From Candidatus Competibacteraceae bacterium (lineage in GTDB: Bacteria > Pseudomonadota > Gammaproteobacteria > Competibacterales > Competibacteraceae), in assembly GCA_027492875.1 (NCBI GenBank), contig JAPUDV010000131.1, positions 1 to 38,040 of the forward strand: 38,040 bases of DNA. The letters are read 5' to 3'. Below the pieces are notes generated by a model that made no database searches, had not been told where the DNA came from, and saw only the letters and a list, made by a program, of their open reading frames with translations. Of this stretch, positions 8,575-17,978 are shown piece by piece. The position numbers and the translations under genes were made by a program. Within the stretch, counting starts at the first letter, position 1. Each line of letters opens with the position of its first letter.

Positions 8575-8647
8575 GTGAAAAGGAGGGAGTTGAACCCTCG
8601 ACCGTCTGGTTCGTGGCCAGATGCTCTACCCACTGAGCTACTTTCCT
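8575..8647 (-). tRNA. Degenerate tRNA-Arg-like gene (ACG), possible pseudo-tRNA
   Basis: The minus strand folds into a full cloverleaf. The acceptor is AGGAAAG with CTTTTCA (positions 2-7 pair, 1-72 is an A-A mismatch), D arm GCTC/GAGC, anticodon stem TCTGG/CCAGA with loop CCACGAA, 5-nt variable region CGGTC, and T arm GAGGG/CCCTC with loop TTCAACT. Counting gives anticodon ACG (Arg). Position 33 is C instead of the near-universal T, and no CCA is encoded. The nearby cca gene could add CCA if it is expressed. The fold is too complete for chance, but the C33, the 1-72 mismatch and the missing CCA point to decay or an unusual role. Confidence 0.6.
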
Positions 8648-8762
8648 CGCTTCGAAGTCCCGCCGTCGCCCGATACACGCCGGGCAATGGTTAGCGTGGG
8701 CGCGCCGGACCGGCATTCAGAACCGGTACCGCTGTGCGGCGGCGAGGCTACTTCGAACTGGT

Positions 8763-8800
8763 CATCCCCCTCCCGCCAGCGGGCGAGGGGCGTGAACGGG
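8763..8800. repeat. Dispersed palindromic repeat (copy B)
   Basis: The core CCCTCCCGCCAGCGGGCGAGGG forms an imperfect hairpin: CCCTCCCG... pairs with ...CGGGCGAGGG, and a GTGAACGGG tail follows. It belongs to the same family as the units at 5591, 17261 and 25183. It lies in the gene-free stretch between the tRNA-like sequence and cca. Confidence 0.5.
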
Positions 8801-8811
8801 ATAAAACGCAA

Positions 8812-8842
8812 AACCCCGGAAGGCAAACCGCCGGCCGGGGTT
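8812..8842 (-). terminator. Probable terminator of cca
   Basis: AACCCCGG (8812-8819) pairs exactly with CCGGGGTT (8835-8842). On the minus strand the hairpin is followed by TTGCGTTTTATC, a modest T-rich tail. It lies about 190 nt beyond the cca stop codon. A second hairpin (GGAGGGT at 8858-8864 with ACCCTCC at 8877-8883) lies between and could also pause transcription. Confidence 0.55.
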
Positions 8843-9032
8843 ATTGGGTTCCCGTTCGGAGGGTTGCCTTGCGCCGACCCTCCGAGCTGAATCTCGTAGG
8901 GTCTACGTCGGCTCCACCGCTGGCGCGCAGCCGCGCGAGGCCGGCGGATACCGGTCGGCGATGGATGAGAAATGGGGGTTGCAATTTATCGGGTTCATGG
9001 GGGCGCTGATTATAAGCAGAAAAATCATCGGG
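8843..9032. other. Untranslated stretch after cca
   Basis: It contains the 8858-8883 hairpin and otherwise GC-rich sequence with no credible ORF. Near 9000-9030 it becomes AT-richer (TTATAAGCAGAAAAATC). I see no RNA gene that I recognise. Confidence 0.35.
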
Positions 9033-10274
9033 TCAAGCCTCGTTGCCGGTTGAGAACGCCCGCCGCGCCGCGGTGATCGCCGCCAGTCGTTCCTGTCGCA
9101 GCGCCTCGGCCAGCGCCAGCCCGCTCAAACCCTGTTGCACCAGTGGTCGCGCCCGCACGCCGGCGGCGGCCTGGTGAACCTGCCGCAATAGATCCGCTTG
9201 CGGATAGTGCCGGTTTTCCAGCCCCAATCGGCCGCGCGCATCGGCCTCGCAAGCGAGGAGGAACTGTTCGAAGCGCTGCGGCTTGCGCAGGGCGTCCAAC
9301 CCCAGCAAGGTGTTGAGCAGAGTTTTCGGACGCAGGTCCAGCGCACGGTGGCAATGGGTGTGGCAGCGGGCGGTCGCCACGCCCAGTTCGCGGAACATGT
9401 TCGGAACCCGCAAGCGCTGGCAGAAAGACCGGACCAGATCGGCGCCGCGTTGTTCGTGACCGTGATGGCGCGGCCACTCCTCGGATGGGGTGGCGCCCTT
9501 GCCGAGATCGTGGACCAGTACGGCAAAGCGGGTGACTGCGTCCGCTCCCAGTCGCGCGGCCAGCGCCAGTGCCATGAGCGTATGGATACCGGTGTCGATT
9601 TCTGGATGGTGGGCGGGGGGTTGCGGGACGCCGAACAAGCGATCCAGTTCCGGGAAAATCCGCGCCAGCGCGCCGCAGTCGCGCAGGGTTTCGAAAAAGC
9701 GCTCCGGCCGCGATTCGCCCAGGGCACGCACTGTTTCCGCCCAGACCCGCTCCGGTACCAGGTGGTCGACTTCGCCGCTGGCGACCATGGTCCGCATCAG
9801 ATTCAGCGTTTCTGGCGCGATTCGAAAGCCTAGCGGTGCGTAGCGGGCGCTGAAACGGGCGACGCGGAGAATCCGCACCGGGTCTTCGGCGAAAGCCGGC
9901 GAGACGTGGCGCAACCAGCGGGCTTCGAGATCGCGAGCGCCGTGGTAGGGGTCGGTCAGGCGACCGTCGGCATCGCGGGCCATGGCGTTGATGGTCAGAT
10001 CGCGGCGCCGCAGGTCGTCGCCCAGCGTGACCTCCGGCGCGGCGTGAACGCTGAAGCCGTGGTAGCCGGGCGCAGTCTTGCGCTCGGTGCGGGCCAGCGC
10101 ATATTCCTCGTGCGTGTCCGGGTGCAGGAACACCGGAAAATCCTTGCCGACCGGCCGGAAGCCGCGCGCCAGCAACTCGTCCGGCGTGGCCCCGACTACC
10201 ACCCAGTCGCGCTCCCGCACCGGTAGCTCTAACAACTCGTCGCGCACCGCGCCGCCGACCAGGTAGATTTCCAT
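9033..10274 (-). CDS. cca: Multifunctional CCA-adding tRNA nucleotidyltransferase
   Basis: This enzyme adds or repairs the 3' CCA of tRNAs and, in gammaproteobacteria, also carries phosphohydrolase activity. The 413-aa protein matches the E. coli type from its first residues: [15 protein letters not shown], the [10 protein letters not shown] and [19 protein letters not shown] stretches, and [10 protein letters not shown] of the class II nucleotidyltransferase fold. A C-terminal HD domain shows VLVHDLGKG and [13 protein letters not shown] chose the ATG at 10274, which reproduces the standard start; another ATG at 10289 would add five residues, and neither has a clear Shine-Dalgarno. It is divergent from the aminopeptidase gene across about 110 nt. 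Confidence 0.96.
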   Translation of the reverse strand: MEIYLVGGAVRDELLELPVRERDWVVVGATPDELLARGFRPVGKDFPVFLHPDTHEEYALARTERKTAPGYHGFSVHAAPEVTLGDDLRRRDLTINAMARDADGRLTDPYHGARDLEARWLRHVSPAFAEDPVRILRVARFSARYAPLGFRIAPETLNLMRTMVASGEVDHLVPERVWAETVRALGESRPERFFETLRDCGALARIFPELDRLFGVPQPPAHHPEIDTGIHTLMALALAARLGADAVTRFAVLVHDLGKGATPSEEWPRHHGHEQRGADLVRSFCQRLRVPNMFRELGVATARCHTHCHRALDLRPKTLLNTLLGLDALRKPQRFEQFLLACEADARGRLGLENRHYPQADLLRQVHQAAAGVRARPLVQQGLSGLALAEALRQERLAAITAARRAFSTGNEA

Positions 10275-10384
10275 GTTGTTTGCGTTCATCGCGTGTTCGA
10301 TTATGTTGGACGGCCCTCATGATACCTGACGGGTCGCCATGCGGGTTTTGTGGTTCGCCGGCCCGGCGAATTTTCGGAAATAAA

Positions 10385-11497
10385 ATGCGGCTGCGAGCGA
10401 TACGGTCGATATTCTGGACACTGGCGGTGGGAGCCGGGTTCGCGCTGGGCCTGTCCGGTTGCGCCGAACTGGCTTATTACCGGCAGGCGGCGGTGGGGCA
10501 ATGGGCGTTGTTCCAAGCCCGCCGGCCGGTGGCGGCGGTGCTGGCCGATCCAACGATCTCTGCGGATTTGCGCCAACGCTTGGAAACCGCTCGGGCTTTG
10601 CGCGTCTTCGCCAGCGCCGAACTGGCCTTGCCCGACAACGGTAGCTATCAGGGTTACGCCGATCTCGGGCGACCCTGGGTGGTCAGGAATATCTTCGCCG
10701 CGCCGGAGCTGAGCCTGGAGCCGCGCCGCTGGTGCTTCCCGGTGGCCGGCTGCCTGAGCTATCGCGGTTATTTCGATGCCGGGGCCGCGCAAGGCTTGGC
10801 CGAGGAACTGCGGGCCGGCGGCGACGATGTGTACGTCGCCGATATTTCCGCCTATTCAACGCTGGGCTGGTTCGACGATCCGCTGCTGAACACCTTCATC
10901 GGCTGGCCGGTCGGGCGGCTGGCGGAACTGATGTTCCACGAACTGGCCCACCAGCGCGTGTACGTGACCGATGACACCGCCTTCAACGAAGCGTTCGCGA
11001 CCGCCGTGGGTCGCCTGGGCGCGGAACGCTGGCTGGCGCGACGCGGCACGCCGCGCGAGCGGGAGGAATATGCCGCCGATGTCCGCCGCCGCGAGCAGTT
11101 CCTGCGACTGACGGCGGACACCCGCGAACACCTGGCGGCGGTCTATGCTTCGTCTGGCGATGAAGCGGCGAAGCGGGCCGACAAACAACGTATCTTGACG
11201 CGACTGCGCGAGCGCTATCAGGCGCTTAAACAAACCTGGGGCGGCTACGCGGGTTACGATCACTGGTTCGAACAGGATCTGAACAACGCCAAGCTGGCCG
11301 GGGTCAGTACCTACCATCGACAAGTGCCGGCGTTTCTGGTGCTGTACGAGCGGGAAGGTCGGGATTTCGCGGCGTTTTATCGGGCGGCGGAAGCCATCGG
11401 CCAACTGCCACCGTCGGAGCGGGAAGCACAGTTGCGGGCACTGTCGGCACCGTCCCGGTTCGCGGGAAAACCGGTCCCCCTGTTTTCATCGGACTGA
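10385..11497 (+). CDS. Lipoprotein zinc aminopeptidase (COG4324-type)
   Basis: This 370-aa protein starts with a lipoprotein signal peptide: basic MRLRAIR, a hydrophobic core, and a lipobox LSGC near residue 25. It should therefore be anchored in an envelope membrane. The catalytic zinc motif HELAH appears in LMFHELAHQRVYVTDDTAFNEAF, where a downstream Glu is the likely third ligand, as in the 'predicted aminopeptidase' family (PF10023). The ATG at 10385 is chosen because the signal peptide begins there; the longer frame upstream is not protein-like. It is followed 34 nt later by yejF on the same strand. The substrate is unknown. Co-localisation with an oligopeptide-type ABC ATPase hints at peptide turnover, but that is inference. 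Confidence 0.8.
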   Translation: MRLRAIRSIFWTLAVGAGFALGLSGCAELAYYRQAAVGQWALFQARRPVAAVLADPTISADLRQRLETARALRVFASAELALPDNGSYQGYADLGRPWVVRNIFAAPELSLEPRRWCFPVAGCLSYRGYFDAGAAQGLAEELRAGGDDVYVADISAYSTLGWFDDPLLNTFIGWPVGRLAELMFHELAHQRVYVTDDTAFNEAFATAVGRLGAERWLARRGTPREREEYAADVRRREQFLRLTADTREHLAAVYASSGDEAAKRADKQRILTRLRERYQALKQTWGGYAGYDHWFEQDLNNAKLAGVSTYHRQVPAFLVLYEREGRDFAAFYRAAEAIGQLPPSEREAQLRALSAPSRFAGKPVPLFSSD

Positions 11498-11531
11498 TAG
11501 CGGCTCATTCATGTAGCCCACTGGATCGAAC

Positions 11532-13159
<1,628 letters not shown>

Positions 13160-13160
<1 letters not shown>

Positions 13161-13633
13161 TGGCGAATGGAACCGGGAATACCGAATCGGAGTGGGTAGC
13201 GCTGTTCACCGACGGCGCCTGTTCCGGCAACCCCGGTCCCGGTGGTTGGGGCGCGTTACTCCGCTACCAGGGGCGCGAGAAAGAACTGTCCGGCGGCGAA
13301 GCGGCCACCACCAACAACCGCATGGAGATGCTGGCGGTCATCCATGGCCTGGAGGCGTTGAAACGCCCGATGCGGGTACGTATCTGCACCGACAGCCAGT
13401 ACGTCATGAAGGGCATCACCGAATGGCTGGCGGCCTGGAAACGGCGCGGCTGGAAAACCGCTGACCGCCAGCCGGTCAAGAACGTCGATCTCTGGCAACG
13501 ACTGGAAGCCGCCTTGACCCCACATCAGGTGGAATGGGAATGGGTGCGCGGCCACAGCGGCCATCCCGAAAACGAGCGGGTGGACCAACTGGCGCGGGCG
13601 GCGGTTTCCCGCATCAAATCCAGCAGAGTCTGA
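13160..13633 (+). CDS. rnhA: Ribonuclease HI
   Basis: RNase HI cleaves the RNA strand of RNA-DNA hybrids. The 157-aa length is typical. The catalytic carboxylates are visible in [17 protein letters not shown] (Asp), NNRMEMLAV (Glu), CTDSQYV (Asp) and [12 protein letters not shown] (Asp), with the handle region [21 protein letters not shown]. Its ATG shares a base with the yejF stop (TAATG), so translation is probably coupled. dnaQ follows 14 nt later in the same direction. In E. coli the rnhA and dnaQ genes are also neighbours but divergent. Confidence 0.97.
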
Positions 13634-13647
13634 ACGGAGCGATGAGT

Positions 13648-14388
13648 ATGCACGAACGACAAATTGTGCTCGACACCGAAACCACCGGCCTCGATCCCGG
13701 TCAGGGGCACCGGGTCATCGAAATCGGCTGCATCGAACTGCGGAACCGGCGGCTGACCGACCAGCGGTTTCATGTCTACCTGCGACCGGAGCGCGCCATC
13801 GACGAAGGGGCTATCAGGGTTCACGGCCTCACCAACGAATTCCTCGCCGACCAGCCGCGCTTTGCCGAGATCGCCGAGCAATTCCTGGAGTTCGTCCGGG
13901 GCGCCGAACTGATCATCCACAACGCGGCTTTCGATCTGGGCTTTCTCAACCACGAGTTGCAACGCTGCGGGCGCGGCCAGAGCGCGCTGGAGCAGCTTTG
14001 CACGGTCGAGGATACCCTGTTGCTGGCTCGCCAGCGCCATCCCGGCCAGCGCAACAACCTGGATGCCCTATGCAAGCGCTACGGCATCGATAACGCACAG
14101 CGTGCTTTGCACGGCGCCCTGCTCGACGCGGAGATTCTGGCCGATGTCTACCTGGCGATGACCCGCCAGCAGGATTCGCTGTTTGTTCAGGAGAGCGCGG
14201 CCACGGTGCGGCGCAACGAGGAGAGCCGACAGGCGGCGCTGCCTCGGGCGCGGCCGCCGCTGCCGGTGATCCGAGCCAGCGCCGCAGAACGCGCCGCCCA
14301 CGACCGATATCTGAATATGCTGGACAAGAAAAGCGGCGGCGCCTGCGTGTGGCGGCGATTGGATCAGGCGGCCGACGGCCCGACCTGA
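13648..14388 (+). CDS. dnaQ: DNA polymerase III epsilon subunit (proofreading exonuclease)
   Basis: DnaQ is the 3'-5' proofreading exonuclease of the replicative polymerase core. The Exo I motif VLDTETTG, Exo II IIHNAAFDLGFLNHEL and Exo III (HGALLDAEILADVYL) are intact, giving the DEDDh arrangement. The 246-aa length is normal. I prefer the ATG at 13648, because GGAG (13636-13639) lies 8 nt upstream; the in-frame ATG at 13642 is too close to that site. The frame also stays open back into rnhA, but that part is not protein-like. A short C-terminal tail beyond the exonuclease domain should bind the alpha subunit. Confidence 0.95.
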   Translation: MHERQIVLDTETTGLDPGQGHRVIEIGCIELRNRRLTDQRFHVYLRPERAIDEGAIRVHGLTNEFLADQPRFAEIAEQFLEFVRGAELIIHNAAFDLGFLNHELQRCGRGQSALEQLCTVEDTLLLARQRHPGQRNNLDALCKRYGIDNAQRALHGALLDAEILADVYLAMTRQQDSLFVQESAATVRRNEESRQAALPRARPPLPVIRASAAERAAHDRYLNMLDKKSGGACVWRRLDQAADGPT

Positions 14389-14761
14389 GGCTGTATCGTG
14401 GGCTATCGCTCAGGAATACCGCCCATGACGACGGCCCGCGATTTTTCGCCGATCCACCCGGTGAAAGCGAGCGTTGGCACGGGTTGGAAAGGGGACTGGA
14501 ATCACCGCACGCACCGCGCGCTCACCGCTCCTCGATAGATTCCAGACCCCACGGCTTCGTCGTGGCTGATGCGCCGGTTGCCGTCAACGGAGTGCTTGCG
14601 CTTCATGCCCCGCCCAGTTCTGTTTCCGCCGGTTACGCCAGCGGTTGTTGGGCAATTTCGATCTGGCGTTGCAGTTGCGTAGCCAGGAGGCTGAAGACGC
14701 GCCAGGAACTCCATGCGCACCGAGGCTGATACCCGCGGACAGATCCCCCGATGAACCCGAG
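14389..14761. other. Gene-free stretch before the KdpD-like gene
   Basis: These 373 nt hold no ORF I can support. I looked for a decayed KdpD N-terminal domain in all plus-strand frames and saw none of its motifs (no Walker-type GKT, no Usp-like GS motif). A short hairpin CCACG/CGTGG occurs near 14551-14567. A frame from 14645 runs into the kinase gene and would add 39 residues, but they have no recognisable features. Confidence 0.4.
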
Positions 14762-16492
14762 ATGAACGATTACCGTCCTGAATCCGACCTACCGTTCGAT
14801 CACGAGAGTAAGGAAAATCAGGCGCGCGCTGGCTGGCGCTGGTTGCGATGGCTGTCGAACGAACGGTTTGCCGGGCTCAAACCGACGCTCGATCTGCTAG
14901 CGCGGGCGCCGCGTCATCGACAGGGGCGCGTCACCAGATCGATCCGTCACGCGGAGATCCGGGAACAGGTCGATCCACCCGGTGTGCCACGGGGTTACAG
15001 TGTGGCGCTGCTGGTTTCTCTGGGCGTCACGCTGGCCGCCATGCCGTTGCTGCCTTATCTCGATCACGCCAATATCGTCATGCTGTTTTTGCTGGCGGTG
15101 ATCGGCGTGGCGGTGCGGTACGGGCGCGGCCCGGCGGTGCTGGTGGCGGTCCTTAACGTGCTGTCGTTCAATTTCGTTTTTGTGCCACCGTACTTCGCGT
15201 TCGCGTTCGAAACCTTGCAATCGATCCTGAGCTTCGCGGTGATGCTGATCGTCGGCCTGATCGTCGGCCAGTTGACCGCCCGGTTCCGCTATCAGGCCCA
15301 GGTGGCCACCGCCCGCGAGGAGCGCGCCCGCTACCTCTACGAAATGTCGCGCGAACTGTCCGGGGCGCTGGCCGCCGAGCAGGTGATCGAAATCGGCGAG
15401 CGCTGCGTCGAAGCCAGCTTCCGGGTCAAGGTGCGGTTGTTGCTGCCAGATGACCAAGACCGGTTGCAACCGCCACCGGTGCGGCCCGGCCGGCCGAAAG
15501 TGGATATAGCCATCGCGCAATGGTGTTTCGACCACAATGATCCGGCCGGCCACGGCACCGACACTCTGCCCGCCGCTTCGCTGTTGTACCTGCCGCTCAA
15601 GGCGCCGCTGCGCACCCGCGGGGTGCTGGCCGTGGCGCCCGAACAGCGGCGGTTGCTGATGATTCCGGAACAGCGCCGGTTGCTGGATACCTTTGCCGCG
15701 CTGATCGCCATCGCCCTGGAACGGGTGCATTTCGCCACGGTCGCCCGCGACACGCTGGTGAAGATGGAAGCGGAACGACAACGCAATTCCCTGCTGGCGG
15801 CGCTGTCCCACGACCTGCGCACGCCACTGACCGCGCTGATCGGACTGGCGGAAACGCTGGCGCTGGAGTTGACCGCCGAACAGTCCCCCCACCAGGAATC
15901 GCTGGCGGCGATCCGCGAGCAGGCGGTGCGAATGGCGCTGCTGGCCGACAACCTGCTGGACATGGCCAAGTTGCAGGCTGGCGGCGTCCGCTTGCGCAAG
16001 GACTGGCAGTCGCTGGAGGAACTGTTCGGCTCGGCCACGCGGCTGCTGGAACAACCACTGCGCGATCATCCGCTGCGGCTGGCGCTCGACTCGGAACTGC
16101 CGCTGGTCAACTGCGATGCGGTGTTGATCGAGCGGGTGTTGGTGAATCTGCTGGAAAACGCCGCCAAGTACACCTCGCCCGGCACCGTGATCGGCGTGAC
16201 CGCCGCCGCCAGTGCCGACCGGTTGACCGTCGAGGTCTGGGACGAAGGGCCGGGCCTGCCAGCCGGGCGGGAGCCGGCTCTATTCGAAAAATTTGCTCGC
16301 GGTCAGGCTGAATCGGCGGTGCCGGGGGTCGGCCTCGGATTGGCTATCTGCCGGGCGGTTATCGAAGCCCACGGCGGCCAGATCCGGGCCGAAAACCGGG
16401 CTGGCGGCGGCGCCAGCTTCACGTTCACCCTGCCGCTGGAACCGCCGCCGCCGCTGGAGACCGATGATGAATCCGATCCGGAGCCCGCATGA
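14762..16492 (+). CDS. Shortened KdpD-like sensor histidine kinase
   Basis: This 576-aa membrane kinase matches the C-terminal two-thirds of KdpD. An N-terminal ~75-residue basic, Trp/Arg-rich stretch is followed by four closely packed membrane segments (about residues 80-172, including LDHANIVMLFLLAVIGVAVRYG and FVPPYFAFAFETLQ; DUF4118 type). Then come a GAF-like region (about 200-325), the HisKA H-box LSHDLRTPLTAL with phospho-acceptor His350, and a HATPase domain (NLLENAAKYTSP, DEGPGLP, GVGLGLAICRAVIEAHGG). Full-length KdpD is about 900 aa and begins with a ~370-residue cytosolic KdpD/Usp sensor region, which is missing here. The ATG at 14762 is one possible start; 14645 is the alternative. 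It overlaps kdpE by 4 nt (ATGA). No kdpFABC genes are present. Confidence 0.88.
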   Translation: MNDYRPESDLPFDHESKENQARAGWRWLRWLSNERFAGLKPTLDLLARAPRHRQGRVTRSIRHAEIREQVDPPGVPRGYSVALLVSLGVTLAAMPLLPYLDHANIVMLFLLAVIGVAVRYGRGPAVLVAVLNVLSFNFVFVPPYFAFAFETLQSILSFAVMLIVGLIVGQLTARFRYQAQVATAREERARYLYEMSRELSGALAAEQVIEIGERCVEASFRVKVRLLLPDDQDRLQPPPVRPGRPKVDIAIAQWCFDHNDPAGHGTDTLPAASLLYLPLKAPLRTRGVLAVAPEQRRLLMIPEQRRLLDTFAALIAIALERVHFATVARDTLVKMEAERQRNSLLAALSHDLRTPLTALIGLAETLALELTAEQSPHQESLAAIREQAVRMALLADNLLDMAKLQAGGVRLRKDWQSLEELFGSATRLLEQPLRDHPLRLALDSELPLVNCDAVLIERVLVNLLENAAKYTSPGTVIGVTAAASADRLTVEVWDEGPGLPAGREPALFEKFARGQAESAVPGVGLGLAICRAVIEAHGGQIRAENRAGGGASFTFTLPLEPPPPLETDDESDPEPA

Positions 16493-17190
16493 TCGCCACC
16501 ACTGAACCCGCTCTGGCCGTTTTGATCGTCGAGGACGAGCAGGCTATCCGCCGCTTCGTGCGCGCCGCGCTGGAAGGCGAAGGCTGTCGGGTGCATGAGG
16601 CCGACACCTTGCAGCGCGGTTTGCTGGAAGCCGGCACTCGCAAACCGGATCTGATCATTCTCGATCTCGGTCTACCGGACGGCGACGGCGTGGATTTCAT
16701 CCGCGATCTACGCGCATGGAGTGGCATACCCGTGCTGGTGTTGTCGGCCCGGGTCGAGGAATACGACAAGGTTGCGGCGCTGGATACCGGCGCCGACGAC
16801 TATCTGACCAAGCCGTTCGGGGTGGCGGAGCTGCTGGCGCGAGTGCGAGCGGTGTGCCGGCGTCAGGTGCGCGAGTCGGACGGCGCCGCCGTCGTGATCT
16901 TCGGCGAGGTGAGCGTGGATTTGGAACACCGACAGGTGGCGCGCGGCGGCCAACCGGTCCGCGTCACGCCCATCGAGTTTCGATTGCTGGCCGCGCTGGT
17001 CGCCAAGCCCGGCAAGGTGCTGACGCACCGCCAACTGCTGCGGGACGTCTGGGGACCGGCCTACGTGGAGCGCGGTCACTATTTGCGCATCTACATGGGT
17101 CATCTCCGCCAAAAACTGGAAGCCGACCCGACGCGACCGCAATATTTTCTTACCGAAACCGGCATCGGTTACCGATTCTGCCCTTCCTGA
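16489..17190 (+). CDS. kdpE: KdpE-like response regulator (OmpR family)
   Basis: This 233-aa DNA-binding regulator is the partner of the upstream kinase. The receiver domain has IVEDEQ, phospho-acceptor Asp59 in LIILDLGLPDGDG, the Ser/Thr switch in VLVLSARVEEYDKVAALDTG, and the conserved Lys in ADDYLTKPFGV. The C-terminal winged helix shows TPIEFRLLAALVAKPGKVLTHRQLL, WG.AYVERGHYLRIYMGHLRQKLE and TETGIGYRF, all characteristic of KdpE. The 4-nt ATGA overlap with the kinase indicates coupling. KdpE normally activates kdpFABC. Here a pair of direct repeats resembling its site lies about 220-270 nt downstream of this gene, in front of a sodium-pump-type operon. Confidence 0.9.
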   Translation: MIATTEPALAVLIVEDEQAIRRFVRAALEGEGCRVHEADTLQRGLLEAGTRKPDLIILDLGLPDGDGVDFIRDLRAWSGIPVLVLSARVEEYDKVAALDTGADDYLTKPFGVAELLARVRAVCRRQVRESDGAAVVIFGEVSVDLEHRQVARGGQPVRVTPIEFRLLAALVAKPGKVLTHRQLLRDVWGPAYVERGHYLRIYMGHLRQKLEADPTRPQYFLTETGIGYRFCPS

Positions 17191-17220
17191 CCACGCTGCC
17201 GGCGGCGGCCTTCCCGTTTT

Positions 17221-17351
17221 AGAGCCTGTGCAAAACGGCCTTCTCCCCATGGGGTAGCCGTTCACTCCCCTCTCCCGCTCGCGGGAGAGGGGTTGGGGGT
17301 GGGGGTTGTTTTTCAACGCCTAAAGTCCTCAGAGGCTGTACGAAAACGCCT
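17221..17351. repeat. MITE-like unit: palindromic repeat (copy C) within 21-nt direct repeats
   Basis: The core 17261-17308 contains CCCCTCTCCCGC/GCGGGAGAGGGG, a strong perfect hairpin around a short loop, and the G-rich tail TTGGGGGTGGGGG. It is flanked by two near-identical 21-nt sequences, AGAGCCTGTGCAAAACG... (17221-17241) and AGAGGCTGTACGAAAACG... (17331-17351), in direct orientation. The flanks resemble terminal sequences of some insertion sequences. The hairpin could also terminate kdpE transcription. Confidence 0.6.
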
Positions 17352-17405
17352 CTTAATTCAGCGGCCTTGCAATCGCCGACCCTCCCTGCTGGCTTCTCTC
17401 CGATT

Positions 17406-17459
17406 TTTATAAAATTTTTATACGGCGCCCCGCCATTTTTACGACTTCTTTACGACTCT
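17406..17459 (+). promoter_or_regulatory. Four TTTA half-sites, candidate KdpE-type operator
   Basis: TTTATAA (17406), TTTATAC (17417), TTTACGA (17438) and TTTACGA (17449) form two tandem pairs, each with an 11-bp step. The second pair is an almost exact 11-bp direct repeat (TTTACGACTTC then TTTACGACTCT). OmpR-family regulators bind direct repeats spaced about one helical turn, and the E. coli KdpE site, as I recall it, has TTTATA and TTTACA half-sites at the same spacing. The tract lies 60-110 nt before the 17517 start codon and is conspicuously AT-rich in a GC-rich genome. Function is inferred. Confidence 0.5.
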
Positions 17460-17516
17460 TCGGGTAGAAAGTTCGAGTTTTCACACGCCTACCGCGAGCA
17501 TCGTGAGGAACCGGCC

Positions 17517-17912
17517 ATGCCCCGCCAACCGCAAGACCAATCCACCGAGAATCTGATTCGCCACGCCGAAGTCGCTCAGGATACGGCGGCGCTCAAGGAC
17601 GTGCTGATCGAAACCCTCACCCTGTTGGCGATGGCTCGGGACGATATTCGGGCGCTCGCCCATCGCATCAAAGCTTTGGAGGAGACCGCGCCCGATCAAG
17701 CCGCGATGGAAGAGACAAGGGCCGATATCGAACAGTTGCTCGACCTCGCTGCGGGCACCACTTACGAGCGGTTCGCCATGGCCGCTCGGCGTTGCGTCCA
17801 CGACGAAAACTGGCAAGAAGCGGATACCGCCTTGGCGGCATTTCGCGAGCCGGGTGAATTGCGCGACCTGGCGTTGCGTATCCGCGGTCGATTGATCGAT
17901 CTCTATTCCTAA
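17517..17912 (+). CDS. 131-aa protein of unknown function, first gene of pump operon
   Basis: I do not recognise a family. The 131-aa product is soluble-looking, strongly charged and predicted mainly helical, with Leu/Glu/Arg-rich segments (ALKDVLIETLTLLAMARDD, EETRADIEQLLDLAAG) that could form short coiled coils. A single Cys lies near residue 86, and there is no signal peptide or membrane segment. GAGGAA (17505-17510) lies 6 nt before the ATG at 17517, a clear start. It is followed by a 53-aa membrane peptide and the OadB-like gene on the same strand. The location directly behind the candidate KdpE boxes suggests it is the first gene controlled by them. It may be a regulatory or assembly partner of the transporter, but nothing in the sequence proves that. 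Confidence 0.75.
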   Translation: MPRQPQDQSTENLIRHAEVAQDTAALKDVLIETLTLLAMARDDIRALAHRIKALEETAPDQAAMEETRADIEQLLDLAAGTTYERFAMAARRCVHDENWQEADTALAAFREPGELRDLALRIRGRLIDLYS

Positions 17913-17978
17913 CCACCCGACCGATCTCGCGGGTAGTCCCAAGTCATGCCGCATCCATTCCAGCAGAGGTAAACGACG

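Noticed and set aside
8456..8716. 86-codon minus-strand ORF reading VAQWVEHLATNQTVEGSTPS
   Set aside because: This peptide is the well-known artefact of translating a tRNA gene; it helped to find the tRNA-like sequence but is not a protein.
9025..10320. 431-codon minus-strand ORF overlapping cca in another frame
   Set aside because: Arg-rich shadow frame; Cca motifs are in the other frame.
14896..16069. 390-codon minus-strand ORF opposite the KdpD-like kinase
   Set aside because: Gln/His/Arg-rich antisense shadow without domains.
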